A stretch of 52,705 nt of DNA from CAUZWH01 sp965224275 (lineage in GTDB: Bacteria; Pseudomonadota; Alphaproteobacteria; SHVV01), in the NCBI GenBank assembly GCA_965224275.1, contig CBDCYR010000010.1:1-52705 (forward strand), given 5' to 3'. This document shows positions 1 through 8,132 of this stretch, piece by piece. Under the pieces are notes generated by a model that searched no databases, was not told where the DNA came from, and worked only from the letters and a program-made list of their open reading frames with translations. Numbering within the stretch: position 1 is the stretch's first letter; each line of letters begins with the position of its first letter. Made by a program: the position numbers and the translations under genes.

Positions 1-180
1 TCGCACCTTTATGCGCCGGAAGAAGGCGTTGCGCACGGTCACGATATCCGCGCCGGGCATGTCGATTTCCCGCTCGCTCTCAGCCTTGGTCGGCTGGTAG
101 TCGCGCGGCGGGAGCGTGATCTCAAGTTTCTCCGGGATGTTCTTCCGGCGGCGAGGCTTGGGCGCGGTGGTTTTGGTCAT
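1..180 (-). CDS. Unknown protein, N-terminal 60 residues only (runs off the left edge)
   Basis: An open frame on the minus strand begins with ATG at 178-180, preceded by a GAGAAG ribosome-binding site, and continues off the left edge. The visible part starts MTKTTAPKPRRRKNIPEK, a very basic tail, followed by an acidic stretch (KAESEREIDMPGAD) and a mixed stretch ending FFRRIKVR. I recognise no family. The basic N-terminus could bind nucleic acid, but that is only a guess. It diverges from the two small genes to its right, sharing a roughly 190-base intergenic region that must hold both promoters. Confidence 0.55.
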   Translation of the reverse strand, partial: MTKTTAPKPRRRKNIPEKLEITLPPRDYQPTKAESEREIDMPGADIVTVRNAFFRRIKVR

Positions 181-317
181 TGGTTCTTCTCGTTGTCTGG
201 TAGATTGTATTTTCCCATCATACAACCCGACTCATCGTCGTCGATAAGCTGACCCACGACGCTAGCGGTCCCCGTGGACTCGGGAGTCAATCTGGCTATT
301 ATCGCGCCCGACGAAAT

Positions 318-347
318 GAGCTCCGCCCGCTGGCACGGGCGGAGCTC
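318..347. other. Perfect 12-bp stem hairpin in a leader
   Basis: GAGCTCCGCCCG (318-329) pairs perfectly with CGGGCGGAGCTC (336-347) around a 6-base loop. It lies 28 bases upstream of the GTG start at 375. There is no T-run on either side, so it is a poor intrinsic terminator. A leader attenuator or mRNA-stabilising stem is equally possible. Confidence 0.5.
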
Positions 348-374
348 TTAAACCCACGATAAGGAGGGCTCATC

Positions 375-695
375 GTGGATCAAATTGACGCCGAGTTACA
401 GGACATAGCTAAAAATCTTTCGAGGCAACTCAAACAGCAAGTGCCGCACCTTGAGCATAAGGTTGAGGAGCTTGAAAAACAAAAGTCGGCGATAGTATCG
501 GATCTCGATTCTGCGCGCCGTAGTGAACATCTTGCGTCCCAATATCGCGTCTATGTCAACGGGGGGGAACGGTGCTGTCCTCACTGTTGGGTCACTACGG
601 GAAACACCGTGATCATCAACCCTATCCCCGGAGATACCGACGTCGACCGCTTTCAGTGTGGGGGCTGCGGGCGTCATTTCGTTGGCCACGGATGA
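375..695 (+). CDS. Small coiled-coil protein with C-terminal zinc ribbon
   Basis: 106 residues from a GTG start with a strong AAGGAGG site 7 bases upstream. Residues about 5-50 are charged and heptad-like (QLKQQVPHLEHKVEELEKQK), predicting a coiled coil. Residues about 68-102 carry two CxxC knuckles (CPHC and CGGC), the pattern of a zinc ribbon. The specific family is not recognised. The arrangement suggests a small DNA- or protein-binding factor, but no function is assigned. It is followed 66 bases later by another small gene on the same strand, probably co-transcribed. Confidence 0.7.
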   Translation: MDQIDAELQDIAKNLSRQLKQQVPHLEHKVEELEKQKSAIVSDLDSARRSEHLASQYRVYVNGGERCCPHCWVTTGNTVIINPIPGDTDVDRFQCGGCGRHFVGHG

Positions 696-761
696 GGCGG
701 GGTGCGCATTTGATGGGATAGGCATTCTAAATCTCCACTAACAACAAGAAGGAGGATTCTC

Positions 762-1085
762 ATGAGCGATAACGACGACATTTTTGCCCGCCCCGCCACA
801 CTTGAAGAATGGAGGGAAAATCCGCTTAAGGTTAGGGATTACGAGTTGGTCGAGGCCACTGACTCGAAGCTAGAATCTTATCGCCTAAGTCTGACGCTGA
901 AAGCCCAAGTTCATCCAGAGATTCTTGATAAGTGCGGGGACGACGGGAAGTTTCTTTTCGAGTTCGACCGTAGCGATTTGATTGCAATGGCCTGTGACAT
1001 TCTGGGCAAACTCGATCCTGTGACGAATGAGCAGGTTCTTGAGAAGATTCGGAATTTGGTTGCACCACAAAACACCTCGGGTTAG
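762..1085 (+). CDS. Small acidic hypothetical protein
   Basis: 107 residues with a canonical AGGAGG site ahead of ATG 762. The sequence is acidic and soluble with no membrane segment, signal or cysteine cluster. The middle (FLFEFDRSDLIAMACDIL) and end (NEQVLEKIRNLVA) look helical. I do not recognise the family. It follows the zinc-ribbon gene in the same direction. Its stop codon lies only two bases before the proposed left end of the IS1595-family element at 1088, so the element may have replaced the last residues or the natural downstream region. Confidence 0.6.
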   Translation: MSDNDDIFARPATLEEWRENPLKVRDYELVEATDSKLESYRLSLTLKAQVHPEILDKCGDDGKFLFEFDRSDLIAMACDILGKLDPVTNEQVLEKIRNLVAPQNTSG

Positions 1086-1087
1086 GG

Positions 1088-2172
1088 TTCCAAGGTGCTT
1101 CTCCGCCATCTCGACTAGCTCCGGCAGGGCTCAGAGACGGCAGGACCGATGATTTGACGGTGGCTTCAGTCGGCCACCAGCTCACTGTATTGCAACCGTT
1201 TGCCGTTCATTCCTCGCACGATAGCAGCCATCTGGTCAAGCGTGCCGGAGGATCGGTCGTTATGGCGACCGGCGAACTCGCCAACGTAGCGGTTAAGGTG
1301 CTTCTCGCTCATGTGGTGGTAGGTGCCGTGGTAGCCGCGCTTGAGAAGCGCCCAAAACGACTCGATCCCGTTGGTGTGAGCCATCCCGTTCACATACTCG
1401 CTAATGCTGTGCTTCACGGTTTCGTGCTCGAACGGCATTCCCTGATATCCACCGTGGTCGTCGGTGTAGACCGTCGCGCCTTTCGCTGCATGATCGCCGA
1501 CGAAACCCTGAAGCGTCTTGGCGTCCGTGTTGCCCACGACGGCGGCGCTCACGTGGTTCGTCTCGCGATCCTTGGCGCCAACAACGATCGCCTTGCCGAC
1601 CGCGCCCCGTCCAGCCTTCAGCTTCTTGTGGCCGTGCTTGTTCTTTTCCTTCCCGCCGACGAAGGTTTCGTCGACCTCGACCGGACCGGCAAACGGACCC
1701 ACCTCAGCCTCAAACACCTTGCGCAGCCGGTGCAGCATGAACCACGCGGCCTTCTGGCCGATGCCAAGCTCGCGGTGGAGTTTCATGCTTGAGATGCCCT
1801 TGATGTTGGTCGTGAACAGGTAGATACCGACCGCCCACACGCGATACTTGAGGTTTGATCCCTCCATGACCGTTCCGGTCTTGAGGGAAAACATGGGCTT
1901 GTCCTCGCAGTCGCGGCAACGATGCGTCATGGTTTTGTGCTTGATGTTGGATTGGACGTTCACCGAACCGCAATGCGGGCAGTACGGGCCACCATGCCAG
2001 CGCTGCTCTGCAATCCACGCCTTGGCATTTTCCTCGTCGCCGAACATATCGGCGACCTCCAATAGCGTCATACCTTTTCGGTAGTGCTTGCCCGGTGCGC
2101 TCTGTGCCATAACCCAACCCCTTCGGTGTGACTAAAAGGTGGGGATTGGAGGGGCGGATTTCAACCTTTAAA
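1088..2172 (-). mobile_element. IS1595-family insertion sequence, apparently complete
   Basis: The element carries one intact transposase gene (1166-2110, minus). Imperfect terminal inverted repeats are proposed at 1088-1107 (TTCCAAGG...CTCCGCC) and 2153-2172 (complement reads TTTAAAGG...ATCCGCC), matching at 13 of 20 positions. I found no convincing 8-bp target duplication, so the outer boundaries are approximate. It is not the same IS type as the pair at 24475 and 32089. Confidence 0.65.
1166..2110 (-). CDS. IS1595-family transposase (ISXO2-like)
   Basis: 314 residues, a normal length for the family. The N-terminal third holds a zinc ribbon (CPHCGS...CRDC, about residues 44-69) that recognises the IS ends. 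The ISXO2-like catalytic core follows, with the first Asp in VDETFVGGKEKNKHG (about 143-157), the second Asp in VYTDDHGGY and the third acidic or Asn region in HTNGIESFWALLKRGYHGTYHHMS. No frameshift or stop is present, so it could be active. The gene reads towards the small genes on its left. Confidence 0.9.
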   Translation of the reverse strand: MAQSAPGKHYRKGMTLLEVADMFGDEENAKAWIAEQRWHGGPYCPHCGSVNVQSNIKHKTMTHRCRDCEDKPMFSLKTGTVMEGSNLKYRVWAVGIYLFTTNIKGISSMKLHRELGIGQKAAWFMLHRLRKVFEAEVGPFAGPVEVDETFVGGKEKNKHGHKKLKAGRGAVGKAIVVGAKDRETNHVSAAVVGNTDAKTLQGFVGDHAAKGATVYTDDHGGYQGMPFEHETVKHSISEYVNGMAHTNGIESFWALLKRGYHGTYHHMSEKHLNRYVGEFAGRHNDRSSGTLDQMAAIVRGMNGKRLQYSELVAD

Positions 2173-2221
2173 TGTGACTATTCGATATAATTCCCATTTT
2201 TTTAGCCAATTGTGGACATAG

Positions 2222-2243
2222 AAAAGGCGGCTTGAAGGCCGCC
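2222..2243 (-). terminator. Intrinsic terminator of the VPLPA-CTERM gene
   Basis: On the minus strand GGCGGC, a 6-base loop and GCCGCC form a 6-bp GC stem followed directly by TTTTCT. It lies about 25 bases after the stop codon of the exported protein gene that ends at 2268. Confidence 0.8.
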
Positions 2244-2774
2244 GGAACACATGGCTGACCGTAGACGCTAGGCCTCCTTGCGCTTCCGCCGACTGGCGAA
2301 GCCGAATCCGACGAAACTGGCGAGTCCTGTAATCAGCAGTGGTAGGGCCGCTGGCACCGGGATCACTCCGGGCCCGCATTGGTTCAGGCGGACGTCGTTG
2401 AGGTTGATCTTGCCGGCGATCGCTTGCGTGCAGCCCTGGACATTGTTCCAGTTGATCTCGCCAACGGACATTTCCGGCAAACCCTCCTTATGGCCAAAGA
2501 GGCTCCAGAAGGCCACGCCGTTAACAATGGCGTTGTTGACGTTGAAGTGCTCACCGTTGGTGGTATTCAAACTCGCAAAAACCAATTGGTTCAGACTTCC
2601 CAAACCTGATCCTGCCAAAATGTTGGATTGCGACACCTTGAAGTTCTTGCCGTCCGGAATGCGGAAAATGGCGAACGCGTCCGATGGGCCATCGATCACC
2701 CAGTTGACGAAATTCACATTGATGTCGCCGTCTGCTGTTACGTCAATGACGTTTAGAGGCCAACCCGAAACTAG

Positions 2775-3688
2775 TTGAGTGATTTCAGTCGGTTGTGGCT
2801 TACTCGGTTGTGTCAAAGCAAACGAGGAGGCACAACATGTGGACCGAAATCACTCGCCCGAATTATGAGCGCCGTGGCGGGCGCTACGCAAGCGACCTGA
2901 CGGATCGAGAGTGGGCGTTGATCGCGCCGCTCATGCCGCCGCGCAAGAAGATCGGCCGGCCGAGGACGACGGACCTGCGCCATGTCATGGATGCGGTCAT
3001 GTACATGGCCTCGACGGGCTGCCAGTGGGCGATGTTGCCGAACGACTTCCCTCCGCCTTCCACGGTCCAGCGCTATTTCTACGACTGGCGCTCCAACGGC
3101 CTGCTGGAGAGCATCAACCATCACCTGGTCATGGCGGCCCGGGAGCTGGAAGGACGCGAGGCCGGCCCGAGCGCCGGGGTGATCGACAGCCAGAGCGTGA
3201 AAACCACGGAAAGCGGTGGTGTTCGGGGCTATGACGCGGGCAAGAAGATCAAGGGCCGCAAGCGTCACATCGTCACCGATACACTCGGCCTGCTGGTCGG
3301 CCTGATCGTGCACGCAGCCGATATCCAGGACCGCGACGGCGCGCCCGAGGTCCTCAAATCGATCCGTCATCGCTTCCCCCGGCTGCGTCACCTCTTCGCC
3401 GACGCCGCCTACGCGGGACCGAAACTCGAGGGCGCCCTTGAGGACATCGGCCGCTGGAAGCTCGAGATCATCAAGCGCTCAGACACCGCCCAGGGCTTCG
3501 AGCTCCTGCCCAGACGATGGGTCGTCGAGAGGACCTTCGCCTGGCTCAACCGATGCCGTCGACTGGCCAAGGATTGGGAGAAATCAATCGCCTCCGCACA
3601 GGCATGGATTCTTGTCGCCAACATCCGACTCCTCACAAGGCGGCTCGCAAGGTACTGTTATCAAACATAGAGTTTCGAGTCGGACTCT
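2775..3688 (+). mobile_element. IS5-family insertion sequence (914 bp) with 3-bp target duplication
   Basis: The element sits between two copies of TAG (2772-2774 and 3689-3691), a TNA-type 3-bp duplication as reported for the IS1031 group of IS5. It carries one intact transposase (2837-3670) with the stop 18 bases from the right tip. The tips share only GAGT close to each end, so the inverted repeats are weak. The boundary rests mainly on the exact in-frame rejoining of the interrupted host gene. Confidence 0.85.
2837..3670 (+). CDS. IS5-family transposase
   Basis: 277 residues from ATG 2837, chosen because AGGAGG lies 9 bases upstream. The N-terminus (LTDREWALIAPLMPP) is the DUF4096-type DNA-binding part. 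The DDE core shows Asp in GVIDSQSVKT (about residue 117), Asp in LFADAAYAG (about 192) and Glu in WVVERTFAWLNRCRRLAKDWE (about 235). All catalytic residues are present and the frame is uninterrupted, so the element may be active. Confidence 0.93.
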   Translation: MWTEITRPNYERRGGRYASDLTDREWALIAPLMPPRKKIGRPRTTDLRHVMDAVMYMASTGCQWAMLPNDFPPPSTVQRYFYDWRSNGLLESINHHLVMAARELEGREAGPSAGVIDSQSVKTTESGGVRGYDAGKKIKGRKRHIVTDTLGLLVGLIVHAADIQDRDGAPEVLKSIRHRFPRLRHLFADAAYAGPKLEGALEDIGRWKLEIIKRSDTAQGFELLPRRWVVERTFAWLNRCRRLAKDWEKSIASAQAWILVANIRLLTRRLARYCYQT

Positions 3689-4544
3689 TAGACCCGACTC
3701 AAGCGTTGTCGTGTAGATTGAACAATTGTTGGGATCGTCGCACGCGCCGCTGACGACCCCATTCTCGCCTGGTTGGAGCGACCCGCCGCCGAGATCGATT
3801 ATTTGAGTAGCCGGTCCGAGACTTGCAATCTCCGACTTTACCGCTGCTAGTTCATTGTTCAGCTCCGTAAAGTCAACATCGCCGACGACGCCAATCCCGG
3901 GACCTAGCTTGGATGCGTTTGGGATGGGAACGGTCCATTGGTTGCCCTCAATGTCGTTAGGGTAGCCGGGTAGATTGTAGGCGGAATTTGAGACGCCTTG
4001 AGAGCACTCACTGGCCCCGTCCGCGCAATAAACCCCGGCTTCGCCGAAGGTGCGATAGTTGCCCTCGGCATAAACGCCCATGCCTGAGTAGTCGAACTTC
4101 CCACTGGAATTGGTGATTGCGGCCTGGCCATCATAAGTGATGCCGGTCGGAACTGCCTGCGCGTTACCGGGTAATATCGGCTGACTGTCCTGCAGGTCCG
4201 GTCCAAGAAATTCGTTGCTCGGCGCCGGAACCGGGGCCTGGATCGCACCGACCTCGAAACTACTGTTGTGGACCGCGATGGCTTCGCTGAAAGGACCAGT
4301 GCCAATAAGTAGGAAGTTGGAGATGTCGGAGTTGTTGAAGATCGTCGTCGCATGGCTCACCGGCGCAAGGACCACGCTGCCAAGAACGATTGCACCGGCG
4401 ATCGCCATGCGGCTACCTGCCAGGGCCGTCAACCGTTTTGGTAGCCCTCTTACTGCTTGCGCGAATTTCACAGCACCAAGCCTTGAGCACACTACGGGCA
4501 CTGCCCGTCCATTACCCAAGGGTAGTAGATGCGCCTTCAACTAT

Positions 4545-4590
4545 CATTGGCGCATCGGAGATACTCATTGGCGAATCGGAGATACTCATT
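4545..4590. repeat. Tandem 21-bp repeat, two copies plus a stub
   Basis: CATTGGCGCATCGGAGATACT (4545-4565) is repeated at 4566-4586 with one change (C to A at the ninth base), then a CATT stub follows. It lies just upstream of the start of the VPLPA-CTERM gene, inside a stretch of about 300 bases (4541-4845) with no convincing gene. It could be part of that gene's promoter region. Confidence 0.8.
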
Positions 4591-4846
4591 ATGGAGTGCG
4601 GGTATACCCTACGTAGAAACCGCTCTTTCGGACCGCTCCCTTAATCCGCTGTTGAAGTCCTACAAATGTCGTATTTGGGTCTAGAAGTTGCCGAACCGGG
4701 CACCTCCTAAGAACGGCAGCTTTAGGTCTGCCACCTAAACCGACATTCTTAGACCGAATGTCCAGTTTACCCTCACCTCCGATCGTAGTTCGAGGTAGCC
4801 CAAATGGGGTATTTTTAGCCAAAGGGCGACATTCGGCAGAACGAAG

Positions 4847-4870
4847 AAGGGCGGCCCGAAGACCGCCTTT
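4847..4870 (-). terminator. Probable terminator after the beta-helix protein gene
   Basis: On the minus strand AAAGGCGG and CCGCCCTT form an 8-bp stem (one G-U) around an 8-base loop, followed by CTTCGTTC. The U-run is weak. The position, about 80 bases past the stop at 4949, fits the end of that gene. Confidence 0.5.
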
Positions 4871-4948
4871 GGTGTGCGTCCCTTGTCGTGCGTGAAAGCC
4901 GGTAGCAGGCTGCGAAAATTTACCGCCCGCACGCGACCGGCTTGGTGC

Positions 4949-6964
4949 TTAGCTCGACGCCGGGATCGTGACGAAATCGGCGTAACGCCCCCACAGGGTC
5001 GGCGCCAATCCATTTGGGCCTTTCAGGTCGGCCGGTAGCATCAGTCGCCGCGGCTCGTCGGTTATCGAGATGGTGCCGGCACGGAACAAACAGGACAGCG
5101 CCCGCCCGTCGAGCCTGCATGAGTCGGAGCGTGCCGTGCTCTCGTCGCTCCAGGAAAGTTCGATCGACGGCGCGCCGGCAGCGGTTACGGCAACCGAGAA
5201 GTGAACGCGGATGCGGGCGGTCCCGCCCGTCTCAGCGATCGGCGGCCAATCGACATGGGTTATGCGCGGCGCTTCGTCGTAAAGACCGCGCTCCAGGTGG
5301 ACGTAAAACGTGGTCCGCGGTGCGCCGTCTTCGAGTGCACCGATATCAGGTCGGCCGGACCCGTGCTCATCGCATGACGCCGTACCGAACGCATCGACGC
5401 GAACGACGCAACCGGCGGCGTCTGCTAGCTCGGGTCTTAGAAGGGCGAAATCGCCCGCCCACGGCTTTGCGAAGATCCTCTGCGGCCAAGGAACGGGAAT
5501 GCCCTCGACGCCATAGCCTGTAGCACGGAGGTTGACCGGGAAATCGCGATGGTTGCTAAGGTCGAAGCGGAAATCGAAACCTGGACGCCACGGCAGGAAG
5601 TTTCTAAAAAACGGTTTTTTCGCATCCGACGCCGAACATGCGCCGTTGTTCAAATCACGACGACGGCAATACTCAACGGCGTTGTTCCAATGCGATAGTT
5701 CCTTCACCACGCCCTCTTTGGCGACGCTGACGCGCAAATACCAGCTGTTGTTGAACACAGAGACAGGCCCCGGCAGTCCCTGCCCCGGCGGCGTGTGCCT
5801 GGATTTGCGAAACTTGAGCACGCGACCGCCGTCGTGCAGGTCGTTGCACCGCTTCGGATCGCGATTATCCCAGCTGCGGCAGCGGGCATCGCATAACCGG
5901 CTCGGTCGGTCGTCAAAATAGCCAGTGTTGTGGTGGATATAGTAGCGGCCGCCGTGGAGGCCATCGAACGAAAACCAGGCGTGCGCGTTGTGAATCACAT
6001 TGTCATGGATCCACCAATTGGTCGCGTCGAACTCAGGTTCCACGACGTTGTCGCGGATGCTGTGGAACTCGTTCTCATATATCTCGACGTTGGTATTGAC
6101 CTTGCCGCGCAAGGCGGAGTCGTCCTCGTCGGATACGTCCATGCGAACGACGTTGAACGCGAACCACACCTTGTTGCGCCGCACGATGACGCCCCCCAGA
6201 ATGTCCTGGCTGGCGAACAGAGCACCGTTCAGGTTGCGCTTTCGCCCGTATTTGAACTCGCACCAATGGTCGCTCTTCCACATCGCCCCGCTGGGATCCT
6301 GGAACCAGGTCACGCGCTCGACCAGAAAGTGGTGAGAACTGCGGCCGGTCGCGAGAACCACGTACTGGCCGCCTTCAACGATGGCATTGCGAAGGGTGAT
6401 GTGATGGCTTTCCTCGGCATAGACCGCAGCGTCGCGGCAACCTCGGATCGTGACGTTCTCGATGACGACGTGGTTTCGCCGAGATAGGCGAAAGCAGCTC
6501 GCGCTCTTGAGTAGTGGTGGCAGCACGAAGCCTTGAAACGAAGGGTCGTCGGGGTTGATCTCGTCGAGCGGTTCTTCGAAAGGCTGCAAGCCGGCCCCAT
6601 CGATCGTAGCGGCGGCGGAGGCATCTGCAGTGGGACCGCTGATGATGACCGGATCGTCCTGTGAGCCACTGATCCGGATATTAAGGCGATCCCGTTCTAT
6701 TCTCTGGTCGTAGACCCCGTCGAGCAGGCGAACGAGTGTTCCCGGCCGGGCCCGCTCGAGCGCTTCAGCGAGCGTTACGACCGGCAGCGGCTGCGTCGGG
6801 TCGACCCCAAAGCGCTTTGTCATTGCGGCGTCGAGGACCGAAGAGGCAACGGTACGGATGCCGAGGCGGGGGTCGCCGCTTGGCGCGGCAACGATGAGCC
6901 TTTCCTGCGCGACCGCAGCGGCCGACGCGATACAAAGGACGCAGATCAAGAGAACGCGCAGCAT
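4949..6964 (-). CDS. Secreted right-handed parallel beta-helix protein
   Basis: 671 residues with an evident signal peptide (MLRVLLICVLCIASAAAVAQ, cleavage after about 20). Residues about 60-330 contain repeating short beta turns such as HVVIENVTIRGCRDAAVYAEESHHITLRNAIVEGG. This is the pectate-lyase or NosD-like beta-helix fold (CASH/PbH1 repeats). Around residue 540 is an RPDIGALEDGAPR segment, common at the end of such helices. A beta-sandwich-like C-terminal domain with paired cysteines (DSCRLDGRALSCLFRAG) follows. It may act on or bind polysaccharide, but no catalytic residues can be named. It stands alone, between its own terminator and the PCMT-like gene. Confidence 0.8.
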   Translation of the reverse strand: MLRVLLICVLCIASAAAVAQERLIVAAPSGDPRLGIRTVASSVLDAAMTKRFGVDPTQPLPVVTLAEALERARPGTLVRLLDGVYDQRIERDRLNIRISGSQDDPVIISGPTADASAAATIDGAGLQPFEEPLDEINPDDPSFQGFVLPPLLKSASCFRLSRRNHVVIENVTIRGCRDAAVYAEESHHITLRNAIVEGGQYVVLATGRSSHHFLVERVTWFQDPSGAMWKSDHWCEFKYGRKRNLNGALFASQDILGGVIVRRNKVWFAFNVVRMDVSDEDDSALRGKVNTNVEIYENEFHSIRDNVVEPEFDATNWWIHDNVIHNAHAWFSFDGLHGGRYYIHHNTGYFDDRPSRLCDARCRSWDNRDPKRCNDLHDGGRVLKFRKSRHTPPGQGLPGPVSVFNNSWYLRVSVAKEGVVKELSHWNNAVEYCRRRDLNNGACSASDAKKPFFRNFLPWRPGFDFRFDLSNHRDFPVNLRATGYGVEGIPVPWPQRIFAKPWAGDFALLRPELADAAGCVVRVDAFGTASCDEHGSGRPDIGALEDGAPRTTFYVHLERGLYDEAPRITHVDWPPIAETGGTARIRVHFSVAVTAAGAPSIELSWSDESTARSDSCRLDGRALSCLFRAGTISITDEPRRLMLPADLKGPNGLAPTLWGRYADFVTIPASS

Positions 6965-7075
6965 GTGCGGGCTCGACTCAATGGGCTCAATCGCATCGCC
7001 TTATGTGCCCGAGTTGGGCGGTGGAATCAATCGCCTGACCCGCGTTTTTTGATCGTCCACCGCGGATTGACTGAG

Positions 7076-7828
7076 TTAGATCCGCTCGCCTCCGGGCAGT
7101 CGCATGAAGCGCACTGGCAGAATGCGGAGTTCACGAATTTCCCCCTTAGAACTCTTAGTGACGAGTGTTAGATGCTGCTCAACGTCAGATCTCCCAATCG
7201 GGGCAACCAACCGCCCCCCGGGCTTGAGTTGGCTCAGCACCGTCTGGGGAACGAATTCAATCGCGAGCCGGACGATGATTGCATCGAACCGGCGGTTGGA
7301 GTCAGGCCAACCGTAGTAAGGATCCGCGACCCGTGTCTCGATATTGGTGTAGCCAAGCTGGCGCAAGCGGTGGGTGACCGTAAAAGCCGCGTCCTTGTTC
7401 AATTCGAGGCAGAAAACCTTGTTAACGATGGTACTTGCAAGCGCAGCATGATAGCCGCCACCGATGCCTAGAATTAACACGTCATCGTCTGATTGAGGCG
7501 CCACTAAATCGGTCATAAGCGCGACCAGGAAAGGTTGAGATTCGCGCAACCCGTGGCCTGCGGGCAATGCCGTATTATGATAGGCAAACCGCGCAACGTG
7601 GTCGGGCACGAACTGGTGGCGTGGGACTTCCCGTATCGCCTTGAGGACATTTGGGTTGAGATTGGGACGTCCGGTAAGCGATCCTGTTGCGCGGGCAGAG
7701 GCGACTATCTGTGCAACCAGCGACTCACGCGCGGCTTTCAGTTCCGCAGGTTCGCCGGCCGTCCCGGCTACCGTGAACATGCAGACCGCGAGCAACGGCC
7801 AGATCAAACTGAAACGGAAGCCAGGCAT
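7076..7828 (-). CDS. Exported protein-L-isoaspartate O-methyltransferase-like protein
   Basis: 250 residues from ATG 7826-7828, preferred over an upstream in-frame start because TTGAGGAT precedes it and a signal peptide follows at once (MPGFRFSLIWPLLAVCMFTVAGTAG). The mature part matches PCMT: VPRHQFVPDHVARFAYHNTALPAGHGLRESQPFLVALMTDL, the SAM-binding loop VLILGIGGGYHAAL and the strand FDAIIVRLAIEFVPQTVLSQLKPGGRLVAPIG. The family repairs isoaspartyl residues with SAM. Periplasmic versions are known but less common. The usual GTGSGY loop is changed to GIGGGY. Confidence 0.82.
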   Translation of the reverse strand: MPGFRFSLIWPLLAVCMFTVAGTAGEPAELKAARESLVAQIVASARATGSLTGRPNLNPNVLKAIREVPRHQFVPDHVARFAYHNTALPAGHGLRESQPFLVALMTDLVAPQSDDDVLILGIGGGYHAALASTIVNKVFCLELNKDAAFTVTHRLRQLGYTNIETRVADPYYGWPDSNRRFDAIIVRLAIEFVPQTVLSQLKPGGRLVAPIGRSDVEQHLTLVTKSSKGEIRELRILPVRFMRLPGGERI

Positions 7829-7973
7829 TATCCTCAAGTCTTGTGCCACCGGGCTCGATTGCAGTTTACGGCGGCGGCCCGGTGCGTCAATCGCGTGGCT
7901 GGGGCGCGAATTAGCCGAGTTGGTTTGGAGGGGCACGTTGAATGCGATTTGATAGGAGGGTGCTCAGGAGGCG

Positions 7974-8090
7974 ATGGCGAGAATGTCGTGTTCTCCCAAG
8001 CCCTATAAATTGTTTCGGCCTCCCTCTGTGGCTCTTAGCCAATTTCTCGTAGCTCTCGAAGACCTCGCAACGCAGAACGGATTGGGGTGA
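7974..8090 (+). CDS. Possible 38-residue small protein
   Basis: A short frame with CAGGAGG 6-7 bases ahead of ATG 7974 encodes MARMSCSPKPYKLFRPPSVA and 18 more residues, ending LATQNGLG. There is no similarity I can name, no membrane segment and no neighbour on the same strand. The strong ribosome-binding site is the only support. Otherwise the 300 bases 7829-8132 hold nothing recognisable. Confidence 0.25.
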   Translation: MARMSCSPKPYKLFRPPSVALSQFLVALEDLATQNGLG

Positions 8091-8132
8091 CCACTCCGCT
8101 CTCCTTGCAAAATGTTGGGCGGTTGGTGGGCA

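Larger units (their letters stand above)
2268..4540 (-). pseudogene. Exported VPLPA-CTERM protein gene split by an IS5-family element
   Basis: Two minus-strand pieces form one gene. The 5' piece (about 4540-3689) encodes a signal peptide (core MAIAGAIVLGSVVLAPVSHA) and a low-cysteine secreted domain. The 3' piece (2771-2268) continues with a beta-rich domain and ends IPVPAALPLLITGLASFVGFGFASRRKRKEA. That ending is a VPLPA-CTERM sorting signal: motif, hydrophobic helix, Arg/Lys tail. Deleting the IS and one 3-bp target copy joins TLESGL to VSGWPLNV in frame, giving a protein near 450 residues. The body resembles choice-of-anchor-type surface proteins (weak). Such proteins are processed by an exosortase, not seen here. 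The start is either TTG 4540 or the internal ATG at SRMAIAG. Confidence 0.85.

Noticed and set aside
1154..1792. 212-codon open frame on the plus strand
   Set aside because: It is antisense to the IS1595-family transposase, whose domains are clear. The frame is open only through GC-rich codon structure.
4589..4822. 77-codon minus-strand frame before the VPLPA-CTERM gene
   Set aside because: No ribosome-binding site, no recognisable domain and mixed composition. The region looks intergenic.
5930..6487. 185-codon plus-strand frame
   Set aside because: Antisense to the beta-helix protein, which has a signal peptide and repeat structure.
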